Positions 44,650 through 53,487 are shown, counted from the first letter of the stretch. The stretch: 64,000 bases of DNA from Clostridiales bacterium (GCA_019422525.1 JAHZDE010000005.1:145687-209686); one strand, 5' to 3'. Program-made: numbers and translations. Notes: generated from the letters alone by a model not told the origin.

Positions 44650-45473
44650 ATTTTCAACGCTTCATCCATACTCCCGGAGCGAAAACCCTGTAAATCCAGC
44701 GTCACATATAGGATTCCCAGCTTTTTCAGCTCCTCTGTGATTTCTTCCGCCTGCTCTATAAACCGTGAAAACTCTCCTTTCGGAATTTCCACTCTCGCCA
44801 GATTCCCGTGAATCCGTACCCGATTAACAGGGAACCCGCTCTGTTTCAGAAGTTTCTCCCCCTCTGCCGCCTGATGGAGCTTTTCCGGCGTAAGCATGTC
44901 TCCATAAGGCAAACGGGTGGCCATGCAGGGGCTGGAAGGTTTGCTGCTTACCCGCAGCCCATATTCCGTCGCCAACCTGCGCACTTCGCTTTTGGTGAGC
45001 TCCGCTTCTGTCAGAGGGCTACGAATTCCCAGTTCTTTCAGTGCCCGCAGGCCCGGCCTGTATTCCGACAAATCGTCAAAATTGGTTCCGTCCGCTGCAG
45101 CTTTCAAGCCGTTTTTCTCAGCAAAATCCAGCAAACTCTGAAACAGCAGCTTCTTGCATCGGTAGCACCGGTCCGGCGGATTTTGTAAAATCGCCGGGTC
45201 GGAAAATTCGTCTACCCGCACAACTTCCAGCGGTACCCCCATAGCGGCGGCCTGTTGTCTGGCGTCCTCCTCGTCGGCCGGCGGATGCAAACGAGTCATA
45301 AATAAAACCGCGCGGAGGCTCCCCTCCGGGAGTTTTCGCTCCCGTCGAAGAACCTCCGCCGTTTGTAGGAGGACGGCGCTGTCTACACCGCCGGAAAATG
45401 CCACACACAGTCCCCGCTCCAACAAGGAGGACAGGGAATTTTGCAGACATTGTATCTTCTCCTGATATTCCAT
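44646..45473 (-). CDS. larE: LarE, sulfur-insertase of the nickel-pincer cofactor
   Basis: PP-loop ATP pyrophosphatase that adenylates the carboxylates and adds sulfur. The PP-loop is VAFSGGVDSAVLL at residues 24-36. Three cysteines stand out: Cys103 and Cys106 in PPDRCYRCKKLL, and Cys183 in KPSSPCMATRLPYG. A three-Cys set suggests the [4Fe-4S]-type LarE rather than the sacrificial single-Cys form; this is inference. 275 aa. It starts 3 bases after the asnS stop. Confidence 0.93.
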   Translation of the reverse strand: MEYQEKIQCLQNSLSSLLERGLCVAFSGGVDSAVLLQTAEVLRRERKLPEGSLRAVLFMTRLHPPADEEDARQQAAAMGVPLEVVRVDEFSDPAILQNPPDRCYRCKKLLFQSLLDFAEKNGLKAAADGTNFDDLSEYRPGLRALKELGIRSPLTEAELTKSEVRRLATEYGLRVSSKPSSPCMATRLPYGDMLTPEKLHQAAEGEKLLKQSGFPVNRVRIHGNLARVEIPKGEFSRFIEQAEEITEELKKLGILYVTLDLQGFRSGSMDEALKI

Positions 45474-45476
45474 TTT

Positions 45477-46871
45477 TTAGAACTCCGCGCTGCCTGTAGT
45501 ACGGGGGAACAGCAACACATCGCGAATGTTGGAAATGCCGGTGAGGTACATGACCATACGCTCAAAGCCCAATCCAAAACCGGCATGCTTGGTACCTCCA
45601 TAGCGGCGCAAATCCAAATACCACCAGTAGTCCTCTTCCTTCAGGCCCAACTCGTGGAGACGCTGGGTCAGCAAATCCAGACGCTCTTCACGCTGGCTGC
45701 CGCCGATAATCTCGCCGATGCCGGGCACCAGCAAATCCACAGCTGCTACGGTCTTGCCGTCGTCGTTCAGGCGCATATAGAAGGCTTTGATCTCCTTGGG
45801 ATAGTCGGTAACAAACACGGGCTTTTTAAAAATCTGCTCGGTCAGATAGCGCTCGTGCTCGGTCTGCAAATCGCATCCCCATTCCACCTTATATTCAAAC
45901 TTATCGTTGTTCTTTTCCAGCAGCTCCACAGCCTCGGTATAGGTTACTCGGGCAAAATCGGAGTTTGCCACATGCTCCAGCCGCTCAATCAGGCCCTTAT
46001 CCACAAACTGGTTGAAAAAGGCGATATCCTGCGGGCAGGTCTCCATGACATACTTGATAATATACTGAATCATATCCTTGGCCAAATCCATGTCATCGTT
46101 CAAATCGGCAAAGGCAATCTCCGGCTCAATCATCCAGAACTCTGCAGCATGGCGAGGAGTATAGGATTTTTCCGCACGGAAGGTGGGGCCAAAGGTATAG
46201 ATTTTTCCGAAAGCCATGGCCATGCACTCACCTTCCAGCTGGCCGGAAACCGTCAGAGAGGTGGGCTTGCCGAAAAAGTCCTGGCTAAAATCGATGGAAC
46301 CGTCCTCGTTGCGGGGCGGGTTCTCGGGGTCAAGGGTCGTTACCCGAAACATCTCGCCAGCGCCTTCGCAATCGCTGCCGGTAATCAGGGGCGTGTGAAC
46401 ATAGACAAAGCCCCGCTCGTTAAAGAACTTGTGGATGGCAAATGCCGCTGCAGAACGAACTCGGAAGGCTGCGCTGAACAGGTTGGTGCGGGCGCGCAGA
46501 TGGGCGATAGTGCGCAGGTAATCCACCGTATGGCGCTTTTTCTGCAGGGGATAATCCGGGGTGGAAGGGCCTTCCACTGTGATTTCGGAAGCATGAATTT
46601 CAAAAGGCTGCTTGGCCTCGGGGGTCAGAAGCAGCTGGCCGGTAACACACAGTGCGGCGCCAACATTCTGCTTCGCGATCTCCTTGAAATTATTGATTTT
46701 ATCCGCTTCGAAAACAATCTGTACTCCCTTGAAGCTGCTGCCATCATTCAAATCAATGAATCCCAGGTTCTTGGAATCGCGGATGGTTCTGGCCCAGCCG
46801 CAAACAGTGATGGTCTTTCCGCTGTAGGCCGCCGCGTCATGATGCAGGGCGGCAATTTCTGTGCGTTCCAT
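45477..46871 (-). CDS. asnS: Asparaginyl-tRNA synthetase
   Basis: Class IIb synthetase. It has an N-terminal OB-fold anticodon domain ([25 protein letters not shown]). Motif 2 is [21 protein letters not shown], and motif 3 is [17 protein letters not shown]. 464 aa. The [22 protein letters not shown] insertion is typical of AsnS. It has its own promoter and is followed, 3 bases on, by larE, so it appears to head the nickel-pincer operon. Confidence 0.96.
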   Translation of the reverse strand: MERTEIAALHHDAAAYSGKTITVCGWARTIRDSKNLGFIDLNDGSSFKGVQIVFEADKINNFKEIAKQNVGAALCVTGQLLLTPEAKQPFEIHASEITVEGPSTPDYPLQKKRHTVDYLRTIAHLRARTNLFSAAFRVRSAAAFAIHKFFNERGFVYVHTPLITGSDCEGAGEMFRVTTLDPENPPRNEDGSIDFSQDFFGKPTSLTVSGQLEGECMAMAFGKIYTFGPTFRAEKSYTPRHAAEFWMIEPEIAFADLNDDMDLAKDMIQYIIKYVMETCPQDIAFFNQFVDKGLIERLEHVANSDFARVTYTEAVELLEKNNDKFEYKVEWGCDLQTEHERYLTEQIFKKPVFVTDYPKEIKAFYMRLNDDGKTVAAVDLLVPGIGEIIGGSQREERLDLLTQRLHELGLKEEDYWWYLDLRRYGGTKHAGFGLGFERMVMYLTGISNIRDVLLFPRTTGSAEF

Positions 46872-46945
46872 TATGCTGATTCACTCCTAAAAACATAATT
46901 TCTCTGTGCTAAGTAGCACGCAGCCGAATACGAACTGCTTTTACT

Positions 46946-46974
46946 ATATTAGCGCAACTGCACCTTTCTTGCAA
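46946..46974 (-). promoter_or_regulatory. asnS-lar operon promoter
   Basis: Minus strand TTGCAA (46974-46969), 17 bases, TAATAT (46951-46946). Confidence 0.55.
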
Positions 46975-47009
46975 GTTTTTTCTTTTTTCCGGGGAAAATC
47001 CTGCCTCAA

Positions 47010-47038
47010 TTGCAATCTTTCGCCTTCTATGGTAGAAT
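47010..47038 (+). promoter_or_regulatory. Promoter for the RING/zinc-ribbon gene
   Basis: TTGCAA (47010-47015), 17 bases, TAGAAT (47033-47038). The leader from here to 47190 is about 150 bases; I saw no known RNA motif in it. Confidence 0.6.
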
Positions 47039-47189
47039 GAATCTATGACCTTTGTGTGATTGGGAAAACTGTAAAAAACATTCGAAACAGAATTGCACTT
47101 TCCTGGAAAACAAGGTACAATACAGAAAAACCTGTTTTGTTTTCTTAAAATCCTGTCCCATTTTAAACAATTGCGGAGGAGCTATTATT

Positions 47190-48260
47190 ATGTTGGATTA
47201 TACCGGGATTAAATGCCCCGTTTGTGAAAAACCCTTCCAGCCGGGGGACGATATTGTTGTGTGTCCCGTATGCGGCGCTCCCTATCATCGGGAATGTTAT
47301 GAGAAAGAAGGAAAATGTATTTTTGACGACCTGCATGAGCAGGGGAAAAACTGGGAAGCACCGGCTGCTCCGAAAATGCCGGATACCAGTGCGGAGATTA
47401 AAGACCAGGAGTGCCCCAACTGTGGAAAACTAAACGCCCACAGCGCCCTATTCTGTGACCAGTGCGGCGCCTCTCTTTCCGGCCGCCCGACAGAACATCA
47501 AAACCAAAATGCTAATCCAGCTTCCCAAAACCGCCAGAATCCCTATAACGGCAATTCTTCTCCCTTCCCGGGAGGTTCTCCGTTTCCCGGGGGCGGTATG
47601 GGCGGCGCTCCTATGCCGTTCGCTCTGGACCCTATGGGCGGCGTTGGGCCTGACGAGCTCATTGACGATGTTCCGGCTCGTGAGGTTGCAAAGCTGGTAC
47701 AGACCAATACTGCTTATTATCTGCCTGTTTTCCGCAACTTGAAAACCTTTCGGAAAAACCGTTTTAATTTCTGCGCATTCCTGTTTTCCGGCGGCTGGAT
47801 GCTCTATCGGAAGCAGTACAAGGCCGGTTCTATTGTTACGGCCCTGATGTTTCTTTTGTATCTTACCTATACTTACGTCAGCACAGTCTGGACGAATCCC
47901 ATGATTCAGCAGCTTTTTGTCCAGGTAGGCGCCGACCCCAACGCAGCCTCGATTTCCAACCAGCAGGCCATGGCTATTTTTGACCTTTTGGCGCAAAATC
48001 CCCAGCAACTGCTTATTTTCTGCGCTCCTGTTGCCATTTTGGCGGTTATGCTGATTGTGATGATTGTCGTTGGATTCCGGGGAAATCGCATGTATATGAA
48101 GCATTGCCTGAAAACCATTCACAGCATACAGTCTGAGGGCTTGCCCACCGCAGACTATAATGTGCAGCTGCAAACCCGCGGAAATGTGAATGTGCCTCTT
48201 TCCATTTGTATTCTGGTGTGCTATTTTATTGTTACCTGGCTTCCCAGGCTGTTTCTTTGA
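47190..48260 (+). CDS. RING-like and zinc-ribbon membrane protein
   Basis: 356 aa. Residues 9-36 carry a RING-like metal site with CPVC, CPVC and HREC ligands (C9, C12, C25, C28, H33, C36). A second zinc ribbon near 93-115 reads ECPNCGKLNAHSALFCDQCG. A Gly/Pro/Asn-rich linker follows, then a DUF2628-type C-terminal region with three or four TM helices. The start at 47190 follows GGAGGAGC. Such proteins are widespread in gut Clostridia; the function is unknown and ubiquitin-like activity should not be assumed. Alone between asnS (divergent) and galU. Confidence 0.75.
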   Translation: MLDYTGIKCPVCEKPFQPGDDIVVCPVCGAPYHRECYEKEGKCIFDDLHEQGKNWEAPAAPKMPDTSAEIKDQECPNCGKLNAHSALFCDQCGASLSGRPTEHQNQNANPASQNRQNPYNGNSSPFPGGSPFPGGGMGGAPMPFALDPMGGVGPDELIDDVPAREVAKLVQTNTAYYLPVFRNLKTFRKNRFNFCAFLFSGGWMLYRKQYKAGSIVTALMFLLYLTYTYVSTVWTNPMIQQLFVQVGADPNAASISNQQAMAIFDLLAQNPQQLLIFCAPVAILAVMLIVMIVVGFRGNRMYMKHCLKTIHSIQSEGLPTADYNVQLQTRGNVNVPLSICILVCYFIVTWLPRLFL

Positions 48261-48385
48261 CTAAGAGGATATGGTCCTGCTAACACTATACACAGGTCTG
48301 CCGTTCAGCCCGGCAGAGTTCCCTGTCCGCCGGCTGTTTTGTAGAAGAGTCTCATTTTTGTAAAATCGAACTTGGAGGTTATGTT

Positions 48386-49261
48386 ATGCAGAAGGTTCGT
48401 AAAGCGGTTATCCCCGCTGCCGGGCTTGGCACCCGGGTGCTTCCCGCCACGAAATCCATGCCGAAAGAAATGCTCCCCATTGTGGACAAACCTGCGATTC
48501 AGTATATTGTGGAGGAAGCCGTCCGTTCCGGCATTACCGATATTCTGATTATCACCAATCGGGGCAAGGGACTGATCGAGGATCATTTTGACCGGGTTCC
48601 TGAGCTGGAAGCCCGCTTGAGCGGAAGCCCCGAAAAAGAGGCTATGCTGAAAGAAGTGATCGATATTGCCCATCTGGCCAATATCTATTTTGTCCGCCAG
48701 AAGGAAACCCGAGGACTGGGGCATGCCGTCAATTGTGCACGGTCTTTTGTCAACGGTGAACCCTTTGCGGTGCTGTATGGCGATGATGTTATTATCGGAG
48801 AAGACCCGGCCTGCGGCCAGCTGATTCGCGCCTATGAGGAATTCGGGAAAGGTGTGTTGGGCGTAAAAGAGGTTTCTGCCGAAGCCATCACCAAATACAG
48901 TTCCCTGAAAGTGGAGCCTATCCGGGACAACCTGTACACCTGTACCGATATGATTGAAAAGCCCACTCCGGACAAAATTCTCTCCCTGTTCTCTATTCTG
49001 GGCCGGTGCGTCCTGCCCCCAGAAATCTTTGATATTCTGGACAACACCCCTCCCGGAGCCGGCGGTGAAATCCAGCTGACCGACGCCATGTGTACCCTCG
49101 CCCGCCAGCAGGGAATGGTGGCTGTGGACTTTACCGGCAACCGCTATGATATGGGCAATAAGCTGGGAATTATGCAGGCCAGTGTGGAAGTTGCCCTGAA
49201 TCATCCGCAAATTGGTGCGGATTTTCGGGCATATCTGAAAGAAATCGCCAAAACTCTGTAA
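48386..49261 (+). CDS. galU: UTP-glucose-1-phosphate uridylyltransferase (GalU)
   Basis: Makes UDP-glucose for glycolipids, wall polymers and exopolysaccharide. AVIPAAGLGTRVLPATKSMPKEMLPIVDKPAIQYIVEEA is the canonical N-terminus, and EIQLTDAM is near the C-terminus. 291 aa. TTGGAGG lies before the ATG. Confidence 0.96.
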   Translation: MQKVRKAVIPAAGLGTRVLPATKSMPKEMLPIVDKPAIQYIVEEAVRSGITDILIITNRGKGLIEDHFDRVPELEARLSGSPEKEAMLKEVIDIAHLANIYFVRQKETRGLGHAVNCARSFVNGEPFAVLYGDDVIIGEDPACGQLIRAYEEFGKGVLGVKEVSAEAITKYSSLKVEPIRDNLYTCTDMIEKPTPDKILSLFSILGRCVLPPEIFDILDNTPPGAGGEIQLTDAMCTLARQQGMVAVDFTGNRYDMGNKLGIMQASVEVALNHPQIGADFRAYLKEIAKTL

Positions 49262-49277
49262 AAATTGAAAGAAGTGC

Positions 49278-49306
49278 TTGACCGGCAGTCGGCAGACTGG
49301 TATAAT
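49278..49306 (+). promoter_or_regulatory. rpsF-ssb-rpsR promoter
   Basis: TTGACC (49278-49283), 17 bases, TATAAT (49301-49306), just after galU. Confidence 0.82.
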
Positions 49307-49315
49307 TAGTCTGTT

Positions 49316-49376
49316 GACTGCCGATTTTGGCAGTCTCTTATCCTTGCCCCGGATTCAAAATGGGGCCTTATGTCCA
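49316..49376 (+). promoter_or_regulatory. Candidate S6:S18 leader of rpsF
   Basis: Two hairpins lie in the short leader: GACTGCC/GGCAGTC (about 49317-49336) and GCCCC/GGGGC (about 49350-49371), with CCG trinucleotides near them. Autoregulatory rpsF leaders bind the S6:S18 complex through a CCG motif. The match here is only suggestive. Confidence 0.35.
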
Positions 49377-49393
49377 AAAGGAGGTGCAACAAC

Positions 49394-49747
49394 ATGACAG
49401 AGATTATCAATTCCTACGAGACCGTTTTCATCCTCTCCACTAAGCTGGGTGAGGAAGGCGCTGCTGCTGTTGTCGAAAAGTTCAAGAAGCTCATCGATAA
49501 GCACGGAACTGTGGAAAGCGTGGACGATTGGGGCAAGCGCCGTCTGGCCTACCCGATTCAGAAGCAGACCGAGGGCTACTACACCCTGATCAACTTCAAG
49601 AGCGCTCCCGCTTTCACTGCTGAACTGGACCGCGTCTTTAAGATTACGGACGGCGTTCTTCGTTCTCTCATCGTCAAGAAGGAAGTCAAGAACGTAAAGC
49701 CCGCTGCTGCTCAGCCGGCTGAAGAAAAGTCCGCTGACGCTGAATAA
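49394..49747 (+). CDS. rpsF: Ribosomal protein S6
   Basis: 30S subunit protein pairing with S18. MTEIINSYETVFILSTKLGEEG and DDWGKRRLAYPIQKQTEGYYTLINF are canonical. The C-terminal tail is Ala/Glu-rich. 117 aa. The start at 49394 follows AAAAGGAGG; first gene of rpsF-ssb-rpsR. Confidence 0.97.
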   Translation: MTEIINSYETVFILSTKLGEEGAAAVVEKFKKLIDKHGTVESVDDWGKRRLAYPIQKQTEGYYTLINFKSAPAFTAELDRVFKITDGVLRSLIVKKEVKNVKPAAAQPAEEKSADAE

Positions 49748-49766
49748 GCGAAAGGGAGTGTAAGGC

Positions 49767-50255
49767 ATGCTGAATGTTGCTGTTTTAATGGGACGGCTGG
49801 TAGCCGATCCGGAATTACGCCATACCCCCAACGGCATCGCCGTTACAACTTTTACCATTGCAGTCGACCGCGGTTATGCCAAGGCAGGGACCGAGCGCCA
49901 GGCTGATTTTATCGATATCGTAGCTTGGAGAGCAACAGCAGAATTCGTCTGCAAGTACTTCCGCAAGGGCCAGATGATTGCAGTGGAAGGCTCCATTCAA
50001 ACCCGCAGCTATACCGACCGCGAGGGCGTAAAACGCAAGGCTTTTGAAATTCAGGCTAACAACGTGAGTTTCACCGAATCCAAGCGCAGCTCCGAGGGAA
50101 GCAGTTATGGCGGCGGCGATAATGGCGGCAACTATGGCGGCAGCTACAATACCAACAGCTACTCCAAACCGGCAGCTGAACCGGCACCCGCTTATACCAG
50201 CGGTGATACCGGCGATTTTGAAGAAATCCCCATGGATGACGATTTGCCCTTCTGA
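49767..50255 (+). CDS. ssb: Single-stranded DNA-binding protein
   Basis: OB-fold SSB: MLNVAVLMGRLVADPELRHTPNGIAVTTFTIAVDR, then a Gly/Asn/Tyr-rich linker. It ends in the acidic tip MDDDLPF, which docks replication and repair partners. 162 aa. It lies between S6 and S18, the usual bacterial arrangement. Confidence 0.97.
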   Translation: MLNVAVLMGRLVADPELRHTPNGIAVTTFTIAVDRGYAKAGTERQADFIDIVAWRATAEFVCKYFRKGQMIAVEGSIQTRSYTDREGVKRKAFEIQANNVSFTESKRSSEGSSYGGGDNGGNYGGSYNTNSYSKPAAEPAPAYTSGDTGDFEEIPMDDDLPF

Positions 50256-50327
50256 GCAAGCGCCGGGGAGTTTTTCCAAAGTATTTGATTCTTGATTTTT
50301 ATTTTTGATGAAAAGGAGGCTTTTTCC

Positions 50328-50579
50328 ATGGCTGATAGACCCGAGAGAGATAACCGCCGTGGTGGACGCAAGGGCCGCAGAAAGGTTTGCAGCTTCTGCG
50401 TTGACAAGGTGGAAACCATTGATTATAAGGATGTTGCCAGACTGCGCCGCTTCATTTCCGAGCGCGCAAAGATTCTGCCCCGCCGTGTGACCGGCACCTG
50501 TGCCCGTCATCAGCGCGATTTGACGGTTGCTATTAAGCGTGCCCGTCATCTGGCTCTTCTGCCCTTCAGCAGCGACTGA
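50328..50579 (+). CDS. rpsR: Ribosomal protein S18 (zinc-binding C+ form)
   Basis: 83 aa. KVCSFCVDK (C21, C24) together with TGTCARHQ (C58, H61) is the C+ zinc-ligand set, unlike C-minus S18 copies. [26 protein letters not shown] is canonical. The start at 50328 follows AAAAGGAGG; the upstream in-frame extension starts in the intergenic gap. Followed by a terminator. Confidence 0.96.
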   Translation: MADRPERDNRRGGRKGRRKVCSFCVDKVETIDYKDVARLRRFISERAKILPRRVTGTCARHQRDLTVAIKRARHLALLPFSSD

Positions 50580-50610
50580 TTCAGTCTGCTGAGGACTCTA
50601 TATGGTATCG

Positions 50611-50645
50611 AAAGCGGACGATTGATTTCGTCCGCTTTTTTGTTT
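50611..50645 (+). terminator. Terminator after rpsR
   Basis: AAGCGGACG / CGTCCGCTT stem with an 8-base loop and a T6 tail. Confidence 0.85.
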
Positions 50646-50670
50646 TGTAAGTTTTGAGGAGGTTTTTTCA

Positions 50671-51465
50671 ATGATTATAGACATGCATGTCCACGCATTT
50701 CCCGACAAGATTGCAGCGAAGGCACTGCCGAAACTGGCCACGACTTGCGGATGCCCTTATGAAACAGACGGAACGCTTGCTGGCACAAAAGCCAAAATGA
50801 AAGAATGGGGCGTGGATGCTTTTGCCCTAATGCACATTGCCACTACCCCCACCCAACACACCTCTGTGAATAACTGGGCAGCTTCTATTCAGGAAGGAAA
50901 TGTTTTTTGCTTTGGAAGCGTTCATCCCCATGCGGAAAATCCGGTAGAAGAAATTCGCCGAATTCATTCTTTAGGTCTGAAAGGGGTCAAATTTCACCCG
51001 GACTATCAGGACTTTATGGTGGATGACCCTGCTGTGTTCCCCCTGTATGAAGAAGCGGCCGCCCTTCATTTGCCCGTTACATTCCATACAGGCCGTGACC
51101 CCCTTTCCCCCGACCTGATTCATGCACCTTCAGAAAAAATGGCAAAACTCGCAGACCTCTTCCCTTCCCTAACTATCATAGCAGCTCATATGGGCGGCAT
51201 GAGCACACCGGAGGAAGCGGAAACCTTCTTGCTCGGCAAAAAAAACGTTTATCTGGACACGGCATTTATCTCCCATTTTCTTACGCCTGAACAGGCTGCC
51301 CGGATGATGCGCCGCCATGGTCTGGACAAAATCCTGTTTGCCAGCGACAGCCCCTGGAGCCGTTCCTGTGATGAGCTTGCTTTCCTGGAAAAATGCGGAT
51401 TTTCCAGCAGTGAACTGGACTTGATTTTGGGAAAAAATGCTGCCAATCTTTTGAATCTTGCCTAA
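50671..51465 (+). CDS. Metal-dependent hydrolase, amidohydrolase family
   Basis: TIM-barrel hydrolase of the amidohydrolase_2 (PF04909) type. MIIDMHVHAFPDK has the metal His pair, GVKFHPDYQDF, VTFHTGRDPLS and IAAHMGGMS supply further ligands, and LFASDSPWS has the catalytic Asp. The substrate is unknown; family members include decarboxylases and lactonases. 264 aa. TGAGGAGG precedes the start. The next gene is a tiny membrane peptide after a 77-base gap. Confidence 0.82.
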   Translation: MIIDMHVHAFPDKIAAKALPKLATTCGCPYETDGTLAGTKAKMKEWGVDAFALMHIATTPTQHTSVNNWAASIQEGNVFCFGSVHPHAENPVEEIRRIHSLGLKGVKFHPDYQDFMVDDPAVFPLYEEAAALHLPVTFHTGRDPLSPDLIHAPSEKMAKLADLFPSLTIIAAHMGGMSTPEEAETFLLGKKNVYLDTAFISHFLTPEQAARMMRRHGLDKILFASDSPWSRSCDELAFLEKCGFSSSELDLILGKNAANLLNLA

Positions 51466-51542
51466 ATCCCTTGCAATCACCGGAAATTCAGGGTACAATG
51501 AGAGTATTAACCTGCTGCTTGGGGAAAGGAGGCTTGTTGTTC

Positions 51543-51695
51543 ATGAAAAAAAGTACGGCATTTTTATTGGCTGCCCTTACGATGGCTTTGGGCGTGATTA
51601 TTGGGCTTTTCTGCGTGCCTGGAGGCAGCCGTTCTAAAGAAAGCCGGTATTTTGACGATGACGACGAAGAAATCGAGGACTTGTACGGCTGTTAA
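51543..51695 (+). CDS. Small membrane peptide with acidic tail, 50 aa
   Basis: Starts MKKSTAFLLAALTMALGVII at 51543 behind AAAGGAGG, with one helix of about 20 residues. A short Arg/Ser/Lys stretch and a strongly acidic tail (FDDDDEEIEDLYGC) ending in Cys follow. It has no recognisable family. It may be co-transcribed with the hydrolase before it; a terminator follows at once. The good RBS and clean helix make it a credible real gene. Confidence 0.6.
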   Translation: MKKSTAFLLAALTMALGVIIGLFCVPGGSRSKESRYFDDDDEEIEDLYGC

Positions 51696-51710
51696 CATGA
51701 TTAACAAGTA

Positions 51711-51748
51711 AAAAAGGCGACGCTGGTGTCATCAGCGTCGCCTTTTTG
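51711..51748. terminator. Bidirectional terminator
   Basis: AAAAAGGCGACGCTG / CAGCGTCGCCTTTTT, a 15-bp perfect stem, between the small peptide gene and the convergent pseudokinase gene. Confidence 0.9.
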
Positions 51749-51781
51749 ATTGCATACCAAAAAGTAGAAACATCAATATTA

Positions 51782-53458
51782 TTATTCAGAGGAAGTCCCA
51801 TCGCCTTCACTAATCAGCAATGTTACCTCAGAACCATAAGCCAATTGTTCCCCAACTTCGTGGTTTTTATATCCCACAACTTTCCCTTTTGGGATTTCTA
51901 CACTGTAGATTCGTTCTGTCACAGGTACAAAGCCTTCGTTTGTTACCCGTTCAGCCGCCTCAGCAAGCGAGAGGCCCTGTACCGGGGGCAGTTCACGAGT
52001 CGGCGCCCCCTGACTGACCACCACCACAATGGAGCCACCGCGCATCATACTTTCGCCGGGAGCTGGGTCTTGAGAAATCACTTTTCCCTCTTCCACAGTA
52101 GTACTAAAAGCCCGCTGAGAAAGTAAAATCGTATATTCCGGGTCTTCCGAAGCCGATACGCCTGCCAAAAGGTCATCATATACTTCCCCGCGCAAATCCG
52201 GTACCTCAATCATATTTTCCATCCTGCTTTCTGAAGAAGAAAAAATACCGGATGAATCCTGCGATGAGGCTTCGCTGCTTACAGTAGAGGTGACAGAAGT
52301 TACCGCCCCCTCTCCCTCAGCGGAACTAAATAAACCAGGCTGGAACTGGAACCAAACCCAAACAATCACTGCCATTACTACCAAGCTGATTGCACAGGAC
52401 ACCAGAAGCCATACAAATCCCGGCATTCCGTCCGATTTCTTTTTCGGCACAGGGGGCAGCTTTTGGATGGACGCGGTCTGCTCTAAGGTAGACGTTACTG
52501 TAGGAGCTGCAGAAAGTTCTGCACGCAGTCTCTCGAATGTTTTGGTACGCTGTTCCGGCCGCACCTGCAACCCGTTTGCTAGTGCAGAAATCACATGAGG
52601 CGGCAGGCTTTTTGCTAGCTCTGTGGGAATCAGCAATCGGGAATCATCCTTCCGATATACAGCGTCCCGGGGGAGTTCCCCTGTCAAAGCAAAAAACAGC
52701 GAAGCCGTAAAGCCATATACATCGGTAGCTTCATCCAGCGGGCAATCCATCACATACTGCTCAATAGCCGCGCATCCGGGAACCATGTCCGGGGGAAAGT
52801 CAGTATCCATCCGCCGAACCAAGTTAATGCAGAAATCCCCCAGACGCATTTTTCCGTCCTGCATAATTTTCAGGGATTCCGGGGAAATTCCTAAATGGCT
52901 TACCCCTGCTGCGTGCATAGTGCTTAACGCCGACAACACCGGCATAAACAGTTGCCGGGCGGCATTCCAGGTAAGGCTACCGCCGCTGCGCTCTACAAAA
53001 TACCGCAAAGTGATGCTTTCGCTCCATTCGGAAATGGTATATGCGGTATGGTTTTCTTCAAAAATATCATAAATGGGGACAATCGCAGATAAATCCCGCA
53101 TATGGGCGATTTCCCTGGCATAATTGAGGAACATGGCCAGCGATTCATCAAAGACAATCTCATTGCCTCCCGAAACCTGTACTTCTACTCCCTGTTCCTG
53201 CCGGTGACAGATGCTCTGAGGGAAAAACTCCCTAATTTCCACCACGGTATTCTGCACGGTGTCACACCCTATGTAGGTGATCCCCTCGCCATTGGATTTT
53301 TTTGCCCGGCCGACAATATACCGCCCCTGCAAACAGGTTCTGTATGGCAAGGCATGAAGCATCTGCGGTTCCTGCGTGTTCCATCCGCACTGGGGACAAA
53401 TCGCATTGCCGCCGGTGTCGGCCATACAATTCATGCAAAGATTGATATTGTCAGTCAT
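51782..53458 (-). CDS. Zinc-ribbon / pseudokinase / TM / PASTA protein
   Basis: 558 aa. An N-terminal zinc ribbon (C8, C11, C21, C24) is followed by a Ser/Thr-kinase fold at about 40-320, a TM helix at about 348-370, a Ser-rich extracellular linker and two PASTA-like repeats (about 418-485 and 488-553). Catalytic residues are altered: the beta-3 VAIK is VEIR (R76), HRD is HLG (188-190) and DFG is DFC (208-210). It is therefore probably a pseudokinase sensing wall fragments through PASTA. It follows yebC by 29 bases with AGGAGG before the ATG. Confidence 0.85.
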   Translation of the reverse strand: MTDNINLCMNCMADTGGNAICPQCGWNTQEPQMLHALPYRTCLQGRYIVGRAKKSNGEGITYIGCDTVQNTVVEIREFFPQSICHRQEQGVEVQVSGGNEIVFDESLAMFLNYAREIAHMRDLSAIVPIYDIFEENHTAYTISEWSESITLRYFVERSGGSLTWNAARQLFMPVLSALSTMHAAGVSHLGISPESLKIMQDGKMRLGDFCINLVRRMDTDFPPDMVPGCAAIEQYVMDCPLDEATDVYGFTASLFFALTGELPRDAVYRKDDSRLLIPTELAKSLPPHVISALANGLQVRPEQRTKTFERLRAELSAAPTVTSTLEQTASIQKLPPVPKKKSDGMPGFVWLLVSCAISLVVMAVIVWVWFQFQPGLFSSAEGEGAVTSVTSTVSSEASSQDSSGIFSSSESRMENMIEVPDLRGEVYDDLLAGVSASEDPEYTILLSQRAFSTTVEEGKVISQDPAPGESMMRGGSIVVVVSQGAPTRELPPVQGLSLAEAAERVTNEGFVPVTERIYSVEIPKGKVVGYKNHEVGEQLAYGSEVTLLISEGDGTSSE

Positions 53459-53487
53459 AAAGGCGTACCTCCTATATGGCCGCCGGA

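Noticed and set aside
45441..46898. Plus-strand 485-codon frame across asnS
   Set aside because: Antisense to a clear asparaginyl-tRNA synthetase; no start signals or recognisable domain.
48296..48345. GC hairpin between the RING-like gene and galU as a terminator
   Set aside because: CCGGC/GCCGG segments can pair, but the arms are short and there is no convincing T-tract; left unannotated.
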